A stretch of DNA of 64,000 bases from JAEZDC01 sp036676415 (GCA_036676415.1 JAKFCX010000062.1:62001-126000); one strand, 5' to 3'. Shown: positions 17,820 through 27,728, counted from the stretch's first letter. Numbers and translations are program-made. The notes: generated from the letters alone by a model not told the origin.

Positions 17820-18416
17820 TTATTTACTCTTTTTGGGTTTATACGTATCATTCAACCCTTCAATAAGATCAGCAGTAATATTATAAACACTGTCTTTGTA
17901 ATAGAAAAGATCGGGGTTACTGGCAAAGATGAAAGCAAAACCTTTGTCTTTATTATAATCCTTTAGGTAGTCCTGTATCTTCTTGTAGATCTCCTGCCTG
18001 TACTTGAAACCTTCGTTCTGCAATTCAGAGCCTTGTAGTTCCTGCTTGCTTTTGTAAGATTCCTGCAACATTACGAGGTTCTGTTCTCTCTTCATTTTTT
18101 CTTCAGGCGACAAAGTGGTATGGATCTGTGTATACTCCTCGTACAATTTCTCGTACTTGTTCTTTATACCCTGCAGTTCATTATTCAACTGCTGCTCTTT
18201 ACCCCTGAACTGGCTTCTCACATCCTTGAAATAATCGTAATTATTTTCGATGGAGTCCATTTCAAAATAAGCGATCTTGAAACCTTTTGTGTTCTCCATC
18301 GATCCACTAGTTACAGCGGCACTTAACTGGGGAGTTTTCTTTGAAAAATAAAGGAAGAAAAGTGTTGCCACTGCAACCACTAAAAGCACGTTCACAATGA
18401 GTAAAGCATTTTTCAT
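17820..18416 (-). CDS. OmpH/Skp family periplasmic chaperone-like protein
   Basis: The ATG at 18416 gives MKNALLIVNVLLVV, a membrane anchor or signal (residues 1-22); an in-frame ATG at 18455 would add 13 polar residues. The rest is a long charged coiled coil (about 60-150), then 'YNKDKGFAFIFAS' and the C-terminal 'YNITADLIEGLNDTY', the usual end of OmpH/Skp proteins. These trimeric chaperones carry outer-membrane proteins across the periplasm. An uncleaved N-terminal anchor is likely. It has its own terminator; a repeat element separates it from rpoC. Confidence 0.88.
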   Translation of the reverse strand: MKNALLIVNVLLVVAVATLFFLYFSKKTPQLSAAVTSGSMENTKGFKIAYFEMDSIENNYDYFKDVRSQFRGKEQQLNNELQGIKNKYEKLYEEYTQIHTTLSPEEKMKREQNLVMLQESYKSKQELQGSELQNEGFKYRQEIYKKIQDYLKDYNKDKGFAFIFASNPDLFYYKDSVYNITADLIEGLNDTYKPKKSK

Positions 18417-18506
18417 ATGCTGTGGGGCATTTTGTTGAAACGAAAATAAATTCATCCTACGAATACAAAGTGTTAAATAGCAATTATTAGGAAGGTGTTT
18501 TGTGAA

Positions 18507-18628
18507 ACCAGCTATTGTATTTCAATGATTCTTTTGTTGCGTCGCACTCTTAAAGTTTCTGTTCATTATTAATCAGAACGTACAAGTGAGTGACACAACG
18601 AAGTTTAATAGTAATTCTTCAGCTAAGA
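18507..18628. repeat. Dispersed intergenic repeat, inverted pair (B arm left, A arm right)
   Basis: The minus-oriented B core is at 18536-18551 (plus strand GTTGCGTCGCACTCTT), with its tail running left to ACCAGCTA at 18507. The plus-oriented A core GTACAAGTGAGTGACACAAC is at 18580-18599, with its tail running to AGCTAAG (18628). The 28-bp centre holds TTCTG / CAGAA. The element stops 5-6 bp from the rpoC terminator. Confidence 0.85.
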
Positions 18629-18632
18629 AAAT

Positions 18633-18666
18633 AAAAAAACAGGAAGCAAATTGCTTCCTGTTTTTA
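18633..18666 (-). terminator. Intrinsic terminator of rpoBC
   Basis: Stem ACAGGAAGCAA / TTGCTTCCTGT with a T-run on the minus strand, 32 bp after the rpoC stop. Confidence 0.92.
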
Positions 18667-18697
18667 CTATGGTCTATCGACTATTGTCTATGTTCTC

Positions 18698-21600
18698 TTA
18701 CTCCTCTTCATCAAAGCTCATTGCTTCTCTTGTAGCAGTAAGCACTTCATACTCATCCTTGTTACCAACGATCAGGTTTTCGAAATCTCTAAGACCAGTA
18801 CCTGCAGGTATTAAGTGACCAGTGATAACGTTCTCTTTCAAGCCCATCATGTAATCAGCCTTACCATTGATCGCTGCAGAACTCAACACTTTGGTTGTTT
18901 CCTGGAACGATGCTGCAGAAATCCAGCTCTTAACACCTAATGAAGCTTTAGTGATACCCAACAATACCGGTGTTGCAGTTGCAGGACTTGCATCTCTTAC
19001 CTCAACCAGTTTCTTATCAGCACGACGTAAGATAGAATTCTCTTCTCTTAATTCACGAAGTGTGATGATCTGTCCAGCTTTCAGCTTAGTGCTCTCTCCT
19101 GGTTCTGTAACAACTTTCTTATCGTATATCCTGTCGTTCTCTTCATTAAATTCAAACCTGTCTTCCAGATCTTCTTCAAGAAACCTTGTATCTCCTGCAT
19201 CAACAATCTCAACCTTCTTCATCATCTGCCTTACGATCACTTCAATGTGCTTGTCGTTGATACGTACACCCTGCAAACGATATACTTCCTGGATCTCATT
19301 CACAACGTACTCCTGTACTGCAAACGGACCTTTGATAGCAAGAATATCAGCTGGTGCAACCTGTCCGTCAGACATTGGTGTTCCGGCTTTCACAAAGTCT
19401 CCGTCCTGAACAAGGATCTGTCTTGTAAGTGGTACCAAGTACTTCTTAACAATACCATCTTTTGCTTCAACGATCACCTCACGGTTACCTCTTTTGATAT
19501 TACCAAAAGCAACCACACCATCGATCTCACAAACAACTGCAGGATTACCTGGATTTCTTGCCTCGAATAATTCGGTTACTCTTGGAAGACCTCCGGTGAT
19601 ATCTCTCAGTTTACCTAAGATTCTTGGAATTTTCACCAACACCTGTCCGGCTCTTACTTCAGCACCTTCATCCATGATGATGTGAGATCCAACCGGTAGG
19701 TTATAATGCTTCACATCTTTTCCTTCGATAATAACAGTAGGTATCTTGGTTTTATCTTTTGTTTCAATAACTACTTTTTCCCTGTGACCTGTTTGTTCAT
19801 CGGCCTCATCACGGTAAGTGATACCTTCAAGCACATTCTCGAATTTCACCTTACCATTCTGCTCAGCAACGATAACATTGTTGAACGGATCCCATGTACA
19901 GATAGTTTCACCTTTCTTAACAGCCTGGCCATCCTTCACATTCAATGTAGCACCATAAGGAACGTTATTAGTGATCAGTAAACGATCGTTCTTAACATCC
20001 ATGATCCTCACCTCACCTGTACGACCAATTACGATCTTCACTTTTGTTCCTTCATTATCTGTAGTATCAACAGTTCTTAAACCGTCGAACTGAACAGTAC
20101 CATCAAACTTAGCAACGAGGCCGGTTTCCACTGAAGCAGATCCAGCCACACCACCTACGTGGAAGGTACGAAGTGTAAGCTGTGTACCAGGCTCACCAAT
20201 TGACTGTGCACCCATGATACCAACTGCATCTCCTTTCTGAGCTAAGTAACCTGTTGCAAGGTTCTTACCATAACATTTCACACACACACCTCTCTTGCTT
20301 TCGCAGGTAAGTACTGAACGTATTTCAACTGTATCAATTCCTGACTCTTCGATCTTCTCAGCAACATCAGAACTGATCTCCTGTCCTGCAGCAATGATCA
20401 ATTCATCATTCAAAGGATTGTAAACATCATGCAATGAAGTTCTTCCTTCAATTCTATCGCTTAATGGTTCAATTACATCCTCATTATCTTTCAATGCAGA
20501 AGTTGCAATACCTCTTAGCGTTCCACAATCTTCTTCAGTGATAACAACATCCTGGGCAACGTCAACCAATCTTCTTGTTAAGTAACCGGCATCAGCTGTT
20601 TTCAAGGCCGTATCGGCAAGACCTTTACGGGCACCGTGGGTAGAGATGAAGTAATCCAATACGTTCAATCCACCTTTGAAGTTGGAAAGAATTGGATTCT
20701 CAATGATCTCAGAACCTGTGCTACCAGATTTTCTTGGCTTAGCCATCAATCCCCTGATACCAGCAAGCTGTTTTACCTGTTGTTTAGATCCTCTTGCTCC
20801 GGAATCAAGCATCATGTAAACGGCGTTGAAACCTTGTTTATCATTCTGCATTTCACGGATAAGTGTTTCTGTAATTCTTGTATCCACCCTTGACCATATG
20901 TCGATCACCTGGTTATAACGTTCGTTATTGGTGATAAGACCCATGTTGTAGTTTTCCCAAACCTCATCAACTTCAACCTTAGCGTTGTCCAGTAATTCCT
21001 GTTTAACATCAGGAATGATCAGGTCATTGATTGAGAATGATAAACCACCACGGAACGCCATTCTGAAACCAAGCGTTTTAATATCATCAAGGAACTTAGC
21101 CGTTTTTGGAACGTCTGTGATCTTAATAATATCACCAATGATCTCTCTTAAAGATTTCTTGGTAAGCAATGCATTGATATAACCCACTTCTTTAGGAACG
21201 AACTGGTTAAACAATACACGACCAACTGTAGTTTCTATTAATTTATTTACCAGCTTCCCGTCTATACGAACATTTGTTTTCACTTTGATCGGGGCATGAA
21301 GATCTACCTGGTTTTCATTATAAGCGATCAACACTTCTTCCATGCTATAGAAAGCCTTTCCTTCTCCACGTACTTTTTCAGTCTCGGTAGATTTCTTTCC
21401 CTTAGAAATATAATACAGACCAAGAACCATGTCCTGAGAAGGAAGGGTGATCGGTGTACCATTCTGTGGGTTCAAAATGTTGTGAGAAGAAAGCATCAGT
21501 AACTGGGCTTCCAAAATTGCAGCATTGCTCAAAGGCACGTGAACCGCCATCTGGTCACCATCAAAGTCAGCGTTGAAGGCTGTAGTTACTAACGGGTGAA

Positions 21601-22981
21601 GCTGTATCGCTTTTCCTTCTACCAACTTCGGCTGGAAAGCCTGGATTGATAACCTGTGAAGCGTTGGAGCCCTGTTCAACATTACAGGGTGACCTTTCAA
21701 TATATTTTCAAGGATATCCCAAACAACATTGTCTTTGCGGTCAACTAATTTCTTAGCAGACTTCACTGTTTTTACGATACCTCTTTCAATCAACTTACGA
21801 ATGATAAATGGCTTGAAGAGTTCAGCTGCCATATCTTTTGGCAAACCGCATTCATGCATTTTCATTTCAGGACCTACCACGATAACCGAACGACCAGAAT
21901 AGTCAACACGCTTACCAAGCAAGTTCTGACGGAAACGACCTTGTTTACCTTTAAGTACATCACTCAAAGATTTCAATGCACGTCCACCTTCAGCTTTTAC
22001 AGCGTTAGATTTTCTTGAGTTGTCGAACAAGCTATCTACAGCTTCCTGCAACATCCTCTTCTCGTTACGTAAGATCACCTCTGGTGCTTTGATCTCTAAC
22101 AAACGCTTCAAACGGTTGTTACGAATGATCACACGACGATAGAGGTCATTCAGATCAGAAGATGCAAAACGACCACCATCCAAAGGCACTAACGGACGAA
22201 GTTCCGGAGGTATAACAGGAATATACTGCATCACCATCCACTCAGGCTGGTTTACAATTCTTGTTTTAGCATCACGGAAGGCTTCTACTACACTCAAACG
22301 CTTTAAAGCATCTGCTTTTCTCTGCTGAGATGTTTCTGTAGCTGCAGCATTACGTAATGAGAAACTCAATCCATCAAGATCGATCCTTGCCAACAGGTCA
22401 TGAACTGCTTCAGCACCCATTTTAGCAATGAACTTCTGAGGATCTTCATCAGGCAAATACTGGTTATCTTTTGGTAATGCCTCCAGGATATCCAAATATT
22501 CTTCTTCAGTTAAAAGATCACCCGGATTCAGGTTTTCTTTTACACCACCTTGTATTACTACATAACGTTCGTAGTAAACAATGCTCTCTAATTTCTTAGA
22601 AGAAACACCTAACAGGTAACCGATCTTGTTAGGAAGTGATTTGAAATACCATATATGAACAACAGGAACCACCAGTTTGATGTGTCCCATTCTTTCATGA
22701 CGAACTTTCTTTTCAGTTACTTCAACACCGCAACGATCACATACGATGCCCTTGTAGCGAATACGTTTGTATTTACCGCAGGCACATTCGTAATCTTTTA
22801 CCGGGCCAAATATTCTTTCGCAGAACAAACCATCTCTTTCAGGTTTATAGGTACGATAGTTAATGGTCTCAGGCTTTAAAACCTCACCAAAGCTGCGTTC
22901 CAGAATTACATCAGGAGATGCAAGACCAATGGTGATCCTTGAAAATGATGATTTCGGACGGTTGTCTTTTTTTATTGCCAT
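18698..22981 (-). CDS. rpoC: DNA-directed RNA polymerase subunit beta'
   Basis: The 1427-residue subunit is full length for Bacteroidota. The N-terminal zinc-binding domain has 'CACGKYKR' and 'CDRCGVEV'. The catalytic Mg loop is NADFDGDQMAVH, preceded by 'LGKRVDYSGRSVIVVGP'. The second Cys cluster is 'LTCESKRGVCVKCYG' and the bridge/trigger region is 'GIMGAQSIGEPGTQLTLRTFH'. It forms the polymerase clamp and active site with RpoB. It lies 103 bp after rpoB and is followed by a terminator. The rpoB-rpoC gap holds a strong hairpin. Confidence 0.99.
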   Translation of the reverse strand: MAIKKDNRPKSSFSRITIGLASPDVILERSFGEVLKPETINYRTYKPERDGLFCERIFGPVKDYECACGKYKRIRYKGIVCDRCGVEVTEKKVRHERMGHIKLVVPVVHIWYFKSLPNKIGYLLGVSSKKLESIVYYERYVVIQGGVKENLNPGDLLTEEEYLDILEALPKDNQYLPDEDPQKFIAKMGAEAVHDLLARIDLDGLSFSLRNAAATETSQQRKADALKRLSVVEAFRDAKTRIVNQPEWMVMQYIPVIPPELRPLVPLDGGRFASSDLNDLYRRVIIRNNRLKRLLEIKAPEVILRNEKRMLQEAVDSLFDNSRKSNAVKAEGGRALKSLSDVLKGKQGRFRQNLLGKRVDYSGRSVIVVGPEMKMHECGLPKDMAAELFKPFIIRKLIERGIVKTVKSAKKLVDRKDNVVWDILENILKGHPVMLNRAPTLHRLSIQAFQPKLVEGKAIQLHPLVTTAFNADFDGDQMAVHVPLSNAAILEAQLLMLSSHNILNPQNGTPITLPSQDMVLGLYYISKGKKSTETEKVRGEGKAFYSMEEVLIAYNENQVDLHAPIKVKTNVRIDGKLVNKLIETTVGRVLFNQFVPKEVGYINALLTKKSLREIIGDIIKITDVPKTAKFLDDIKTLGFRMAFRGGLSFSINDLIIPDVKQELLDNAKVEVDEVWENYNMGLITNNERYNQVIDIWSRVDTRITETLIREMQNDKQGFNAVYMMLDSGARGSKQQVKQLAGIRGLMAKPRKSGSTGSEIIENPILSNFKGGLNVLDYFISTHGARKGLADTALKTADAGYLTRRLVDVAQDVVITEEDCGTLRGIATSALKDNEDVIEPLSDRIEGRTSLHDVYNPLNDELIIAAGQEISSDVAEKIEESGIDTVEIRSVLTCESKRGVCVKCYGKNLATGYLAQKGDAVGIMGAQSIGEPGTQLTLRTFHVGGVAGSASVETGLVAKFDGTVQFDGLRTVDTTDNEGTKVKIVIGRTGEVRIMDVKNDRLLITNNVPYGATLNVKDGQAVKKGETICTWDPFNNVIVAEQNGKVKFENVLEGITYRDEADEQTGHREKVVIETKDKTKIPTVIIEGKDVKHYNLPVGSHIIMDEGAEVRAGQVLVKIPRILGKLRDITGGLPRVTELFEARNPGNPAVVCEIDGVVAFGNIKRGNREVIVEAKDGIVKKYLVPLTRQILVQDGDFVKAGTPMSDGQVAPADILAIKGPFAVQEYVVNEIQEVYRLQGVRINDKHIEVIVRQMMKKVEIVDAGDTRFLEEDLEDRFEFNEENDRIYDKKVVTEPGESTKLKAGQIITLRELREENSILRRADKKLVEVRDASPATATPVLLGITKASLGVKSWISAASFQETTKVLSSAAINGKADYMMGLKENVITGHLIPAGTGLRDFENLIVGNKDEYEVLTATREAMSFDEEE

Positions 22982-23020
22982 AATCGTGTTGGACGATTTA
23001 AGTTTTTTAATTGTTTGATG

Positions 23021-23085
23021 AAGTCATTAGAAAAGTCAAATGGTCATCAGTCATTAATGACCGATGACCGCTGACTCAATGACTT
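23021..23085. promoter_or_regulatory. Long imperfect hairpin in the rpoB-rpoC gap
   Basis: The core arms GGTCATCAGTCATT (23042-23055) and AATGACCGATGACC (23056-23069) are inverted repeats with one mismatch and no loop. Outer arms AAGTCATT (23021-23028) and AATGACTT (23078-23085) extend the structure and reach the rpoB stop codon. There is no T-run, so it is not a typical terminator. An RNA-processing or attenuation role is an inference. Confidence 0.6.
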
Positions 23086-26000
23086 TACTCAAATTTGAGA
23101 TCAAGACCTAAGCCTCTAAGTTCATGCACCAATACGTTGAATGATTCAGGAACACCTGGTCTTGGAATGTTATCACCCTTCACGATTGCTTCATAAGTTT
23201 TCGCTCTTCCGATGATGTCATCAGATTTAAGCGTTAACAACTCCTGCAATATGTTAGATGCACCATAAGCTTCCAATGCCCAAACCTCCATCTCACCAAA
23301 ACGCTGACCACCAAACTGGGCCTTACCACCTAACGGTTGTTGAGTGATCAAGCTGTATGGTCCGATTGAACGGGCATGCATCTTATCATCCACCATGTGG
23401 TGAAGTTTGATCATATAGATAACACCCACTGTAGCTTTCTGGTGGAATCTTTCCCCTGTTTCACCATCAAAAAGATGCGTGTGACCCATCATCGGGATGC
23501 CAGCTTCATTACAACGGTCTGCGATCTCTTCAACAGTAGCACCATCAAAGATCGGCGTTGCGAACTTCATTCCCAGCTTCAATCCAGCCCATCCTAAGAT
23601 GGTTTCATAGATCTGGCCGAGGTTCATACGAGAAGGTACACCAAGTGGATTCAATACGATGTCAACCGGAGTTCCATCTTCCATGAAAGGCATGTCTTCA
23701 GCTCTTACGATCTTTGCAACGATACCTTTGTTTCCGTGACGACCAGCCATCTTATCACCTACTTTCAGTTTACGCTTTACAGCTAAGTAAACTTTTGCAA
23801 GCTTTAATACACCTGCTGGTAATTCATCACCGATAGAAATATTGAACTTCTCTCTCTTATATCTACCTAATTCTTCATTGTAACGAATGCTGTAGTTGTG
23901 CAGTAAGGTATTGATGAAATCATCAGTATCCTTTTCTCCAGTCCATCCAAGAGGATTAACGTTCTGGTAATCGATAGTAGAAAGATTCTTAGCATTGAAT
24001 CTTGCACCTTTACCGATCTGCATTTCTCCAAAGTTGTTGCTTACACCTGCAGATGTTTTATCTCTCAATAAAGTCTGCAATTTGCTCAACAATGCCTCTT
24101 TGATCTCTTCTACATTCTGGTCGTGTACTTTCTCAATTTTCTCAAGCTGTGCTTTCTCACGAACCTTTGCATTCTTATCTTTCTTAGCTCTCTGGAAGAG
24201 TTTCTTGTCGATAACAACACCTTCTGTTCCGTTAGGAGCTTTCAACGATGCATCTTTTGCATCACCAGCCTTATCTCCGAAGATCGCTCTTAAGAGTTTT
24301 TCTTCTGGTGTAGGATCAGATTCTCCTTTAGGAGTGATCTTACCGATAAGTATGTCTCCTTCTTTTACAGCAGCACCGATACGAATGATACCATTCTCAT
24401 CGAGGTCTTTTGTTGCTTCTTCAGAAACATTCGGGATATCCGGAGTCAATTCCTCTTCTCCAAGTTTAGTATCACGAACCTCTAATTCATATTCATCAAT
24501 GTGAACTGAAGTAAAGAGGTCTTCACGAACTACTTTTTCATTGATAACGATGGCATCCTCGAAGTTGTAACCTTTCCATGGCATGAATGCCACTACCAGG
24601 TTTCTTCCCAGTGCTAATTCACCGTCTTTTGTTGCATATCCTTCAGTTAAGAAATCACCTTTCTTCACTTTCTGCCCTTTCCTTACAGCAGGATTCAGGT
24701 TGATGTTAGTTGACTGGTTCGTCTTGATGAACTTAGTGAGTTTGTAAACTTTCAGATCATCTTCAAAAGAAACCAGCCTGTCAAGATCGTTTCTGTCGTA
24801 ACGAACATGTATTTCGTTAGCGTCAACGAACTCAACGATACCTTCACCATCAGCATGTATCTGGATCCTTGCATCTCTTGCAGCTTTTCCTTCCAAACCG
24901 GTACCAACGATAGGCACCTGTGGTTTGATCAATGGAACAGCCTGTCTTTGCATGTTCGATCCCATCAATGCCCTGTTGGCATCATCATGCTCAAGGAAAG
25001 GAATTAATGAAGCACTCAAACCAACGATCTGGTTCGGAGCAACGTCCATATATTCTACATCATTCTTATCAAGAATAGGGAAATCACCTGTTTCACGGCT
25101 AACAATCTTGTCTTCAGCAAAATTTCCTTTTTCATCCAAAGGAGTATTTGCCTGGGCAATTTTAGCTGTGTCTTCTTCTTCGGCACTTAAGAACTCAAGT
25201 TCTTTCATGTTCACTTTACCGTTACTAACTTTTCTATATGGCGTTTCAATGAAGCCCATATCGTTAATAGCAGCATGTACACAAAGCGTTGAAATCAAAC
25301 CGATGTTTGGTCCTTCCGGAGTTTCAATAGTACACAGACGACCGTAGTGCGAATAGTGTACGTCACGAACCTCGAAACCTGCTCTTTCTCTACTCAAACC
25401 GCCGGGTCCGAGTGCAGAAATACGACGTTTGTGCGTGATCTCTGAAAGTGGATTTGTCTGGTCAAGGAACTGCGATAGCTGTGAAGTACCAAAGAATGAA
25501 TTGATAACAGAAGAAAGTGTTCTCGCATTGATCAAATCAACAGGAGTAAATACCTCGTTATCTCTAACGTTCATTCTCTCACGGATGGTACGAGCCATTC
25601 TCGCCAAACCAACACCGAACTGAGCATATAACTGCTCTCCCACCGTTCTTACACGACGATTGCTCAGGTGATCAATATCATCAATATCTGCTTTAGCGTT
25701 CGTTAAACGAACCAGGTATTTGATGATCTCGATGATATCTTCTTTGGTTAATACTTTCTTTTCGAGTGGATAAGTGAGATTCAGTTTACGGTTGATCTTG
25801 TAACGACCAACTTCACCGAGATCATAACGCTTATCGCTGAAAAATAATTTATCGATAATACCTCTTGCAGTTTCGTTATCCGGAGCATCAGCACCACGTA
25901 ACTGGCGATAGATATGCTGAACCGCTTCCAGTTCACTGTTAGAAGTATCTTTATTTAGTGTATTGTAGATAATGGCATAATCACCACCTACATCTTCTCT

Positions 26001-26888
26001 CTGCAGGAAGATGGTGCCTGATTCCATTTCAGTGATCATGTCGATAGCACCTTCATCAAGAATGGTATCTCTCTCCATAACGATCTCGTTACGTTCGATA
26101 GAAACCACCTCACCGGTATCTTCATCAACAAAATCTTCTACCCATGTTCTAAGCACACGAGCAGCAAGCTTTTTACCAACATGCTTTTCTAATGTTTTCC
26201 TGTCAGCCTTCACTTCATCAGCCATTCCAAATAACTCCAGGATGTGCTTATCCGTTTCAAAACCAATAGAACGTAACAATGTGGTTACAGGGAATTTCTT
26301 CTTACGATCGATGTAAGCATACATTACATTGTTAATATCTGTAGCAAACTCCATCCATGCACCTTTGAACGGGATAACTCTTGCTGAGTAGATCTTGGTT
26401 CCGTTAGGGTGAATAGACTGACCGAAGAATACACCAGGTGAACGGTGAAGCTGTGATACCACCACCCTTTCAGCACCATTGATAACGAATGTACCTCTTG
26501 GTGTCATGTAAGGGATGTTTCCAAGAAACACATCCTGAACGATGGTCTGGAAATCCACGTGCTCCTCATCATTACAGCTCAACCGGAGTTTTGCTTTTAA
26601 AGGAACAGCGTAAGTCAATCCACGCTCCATACACTCTTCAATTGTGTAGCGGGGCGGATCAATAAAATAATCAAGAAACTCCAACACGAAAATGTTCCTC
26701 GTATCTGTGATAGGGAAATTTTCTTTAAACACACGGAATAAACCTTCTACGTTACGTTTGTCTGGAGTTGTTTCTAACTGGAAAAATTCTCTGAAGGACT
26801 CTAATTGAATGTCTAGCAAATCAGGTGCATCAGCCAGGTGTTTTGTTTTCCCGAAGCTGAACCTGTTGTTGAGTTGTGTTGTTGACAT
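23085..26888 (-). CDS. rpoB: DNA-directed RNA polymerase subunit beta
   Basis: The 1267 residues include the fork/rifampicin region ('FFGTSQLSQFLDQTNPLSEITHKRRISALGPGG' region, about residue 460-500) with the Asp, His and Arg residues of a drug-sensitive enzyme. Also present are 'GYNFEDAIVINE', 'GDKMAGRHGNKG' and the C-terminal 'QPLGGKAQFGGQRFGEMEVWALEAYGA' region. It forms the polymerase core with RpoC. rplJ and rplL, the usual upstream neighbours, are absent; the gene has its own promoter about 140 bp upstream. Confidence 0.99.
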   Translation of the reverse strand: MSTTQLNNRFSFGKTKHLADAPDLLDIQLESFREFFQLETTPDKRNVEGLFRVFKENFPITDTRNIFVLEFLDYFIDPPRYTIEECMERGLTYAVPLKAKLRLSCNDEEHVDFQTIVQDVFLGNIPYMTPRGTFVINGAERVVVSQLHRSPGVFFGQSIHPNGTKIYSARVIPFKGAWMEFATDINNVMYAYIDRKKKFPVTTLLRSIGFETDKHILELFGMADEVKADRKTLEKHVGKKLAARVLRTWVEDFVDEDTGEVVSIERNEIVMERDTILDEGAIDMITEMESGTIFLQREDVGGDYAIIYNTLNKDTSNSELEAVQHIYRQLRGADAPDNETARGIIDKLFFSDKRYDLGEVGRYKINRKLNLTYPLEKKVLTKEDIIEIIKYLVRLTNAKADIDDIDHLSNRRVRTVGEQLYAQFGVGLARMARTIRERMNVRDNEVFTPVDLINARTLSSVINSFFGTSQLSQFLDQTNPLSEITHKRRISALGPGGLSRERAGFEVRDVHYSHYGRLCTIETPEGPNIGLISTLCVHAAINDMGFIETPYRKVSNGKVNMKELEFLSAEEEDTAKIAQANTPLDEKGNFAEDKIVSRETGDFPILDKNDVEYMDVAPNQIVGLSASLIPFLEHDDANRALMGSNMQRQAVPLIKPQVPIVGTGLEGKAARDARIQIHADGEGIVEFVDANEIHVRYDRNDLDRLVSFEDDLKVYKLTKFIKTNQSTNINLNPAVRKGQKVKKGDFLTEGYATKDGELALGRNLVVAFMPWKGYNFEDAIVINEKVVREDLFTSVHIDEYELEVRDTKLGEEELTPDIPNVSEEATKDLDENGIIRIGAAVKEGDILIGKITPKGESDPTPEEKLLRAIFGDKAGDAKDASLKAPNGTEGVVIDKKLFQRAKKDKNAKVREKAQLEKIEKVHDQNVEEIKEALLSKLQTLLRDKTSAGVSNNFGEMQIGKGARFNAKNLSTIDYQNVNPLGWTGEKDTDDFINTLLHNYSIRYNEELGRYKREKFNISIGDELPAGVLKLAKVYLAVKRKLKVGDKMAGRHGNKGIVAKIVRAEDMPFMEDGTPVDIVLNPLGVPSRMNLGQIYETILGWAGLKLGMKFATPIFDGATVEEIADRCNEAGIPMMGHTHLFDGETGERFHQKATVGVIYMIKLHHMVDDKMHARSIGPYSLITQQPLGGKAQFGGQRFGEMEVWALEAYGASNILQELLTLKSDDIIGRAKTYEAIVKGDNIPRPGVPESFNVLVHELRGLGLDLKFE

Positions 26889-26925
26889 AATTATTTGTAA
26901 CCGGTTATTTGCAAAATAATTTGGA

Positions 26926-26944
26926 GAGAACCTACAGGGTTCCC
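26926..26944 (-). promoter_or_regulatory. Small hairpin in the rpoB leader
   Basis: GAACC / GGTTC arms around TACAG lie about 38-56 nt before the rpoB start, within the predicted 130-nt leader. Leader length and hairpin suggest possible control after initiation; this is weak. Confidence 0.3.
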
Positions 26945-27025
26945 GTAAATGCTAATGAGGCAGTCTCAACTTTTTGGCGCCTTGTTGAAATGCCGGTTGC
27001 TAATTAGCCCAAATTTAAAGGATGG

Positions 27026-27058
27026 CAAAAGTAAGAAATAAAGAAATATGGCCGCAAA
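27026..27058 (-). promoter_or_regulatory. rpoB promoter
   Basis: On the minus strand TTTG (27058-27055), a 21-bp spacer and TACTTTTG (27033-27026) match the Bacteroidota -33/-7 consensus. The predicted start is near 27019. The rest of the 397-bp stretch 26889-27285 shows no gene. Confidence 0.65.
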
Positions 27059-27285
27059 CAAATTTTGAGCCATAACAGAATATTTGCTAAAAAAAGTCGG
27101 GTTGATTGGGGAAATATTTACCTAGCAGCTTCAGAACTTGCTTCTGAAGGAAAAGAGAGCGAAAGTAAGATAAGACAAGAACTATACTGTTACCTATAAA
27201 GCTCTGGAGGCTTCCTATCATCCTTTAACAGTTCGTTAAGACATGGCCCAAAGATTGCAGCAAACGCACTTACAATTAATCATAT

Positions 27286-27405
27286 ATGAACAATTTCTTT
27301 CGTGCACTTATTGCCGGTTACGGCGCAAAAAAATTAGGTGGCGGCTGCCTTGGAACTGTTGTAGTCTTCCTGATTATCTGGTTCGCCCTTGGTTATTGTA
27401 ATTAG
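27286..27405 (+). CDS. 39-residue single-helix small protein
   Basis: An ATG at 27286 opens a 39-codon frame: a short amphipathic start (NNFFRALIAGYGAKK), LGGGC, then one hydrophobic segment (TVVVFLIIWFALG) ending YCN. The composition is that of a small membrane protein, and I have seen similar 'GAKKLGGGC' small proteins in Bacteroidota genomes, though this memory is not a database result. Its stop overlaps the convergent DUF6122-type gene by 4 bp. Function unknown. Confidence 0.5.
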   Translation: MNNFFRALIAGYGAKKLGGGCLGTVVVFLIIWFALGYCN

Positions 27406-27728
27406 CAGTTGTATTTGCTAAAAATGCAGTCAATTCCGTCTGTTGCCATATGCATAAGCAGTCCAATGGCAACAATTCTTGTTTTAGGATGGAATAACAG
27501 CACAAAATATATTGCACAGGCCATATAGGAATGCAAAGGATGAAAGCCGATACTACACCTGCAAGCCTGGAAAACAGGAACTGCCAGAAGGTGGTCAAGG
27601 TCAACCAGCATAGTAAGCAGAAATATAAGATAGACAGGTTTCCACCTGTTGCGAAAGAATTTCCAGGCAATAAATGCTGGAAATACCAGGTGAAGGAAGT
27701 AATGTACGAGGAATTGTAATGTATCCAT
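27402..27728 (-). CDS. DUF6122-type small membrane protein
   Basis: The 108 residues contain three or four hydrophobic helices. Motifs 'HYFLHLVFPAFIAWKFF', 'TMLVDLDHLLA', 'RCSIGFHPLHSY' and 'LLMHMATDGIDCIF' match my memory of the DUF6122 family (membrane proteins with conserved Asp/His, reminiscent of metal-dependent membrane hydrolases). A longer minus-strand frame (27374-27838) covers the same DNA but lacks these motifs. The gene is divergent from the small gene at 27830. Confidence 0.75.
   Translation of the reverse strand: MDTLQFLVHYFLHLVFPAFIAWKFFRNRWKPVYLIFLLTMLVDLDHLLAVPVFQACRCSIGFHPLHSYMACAIYFVLLFHPKTRIVAIGLLMHMATDGIDCIFSKYNC

Noticed and set aside
18867..26316. Several plus-strand open frames of 60-180 residues opposite rpoC and rpoB
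   Set aside because: They lie antisense to conserved essential genes, have low-complexity Ser/Leu composition and no start signals.
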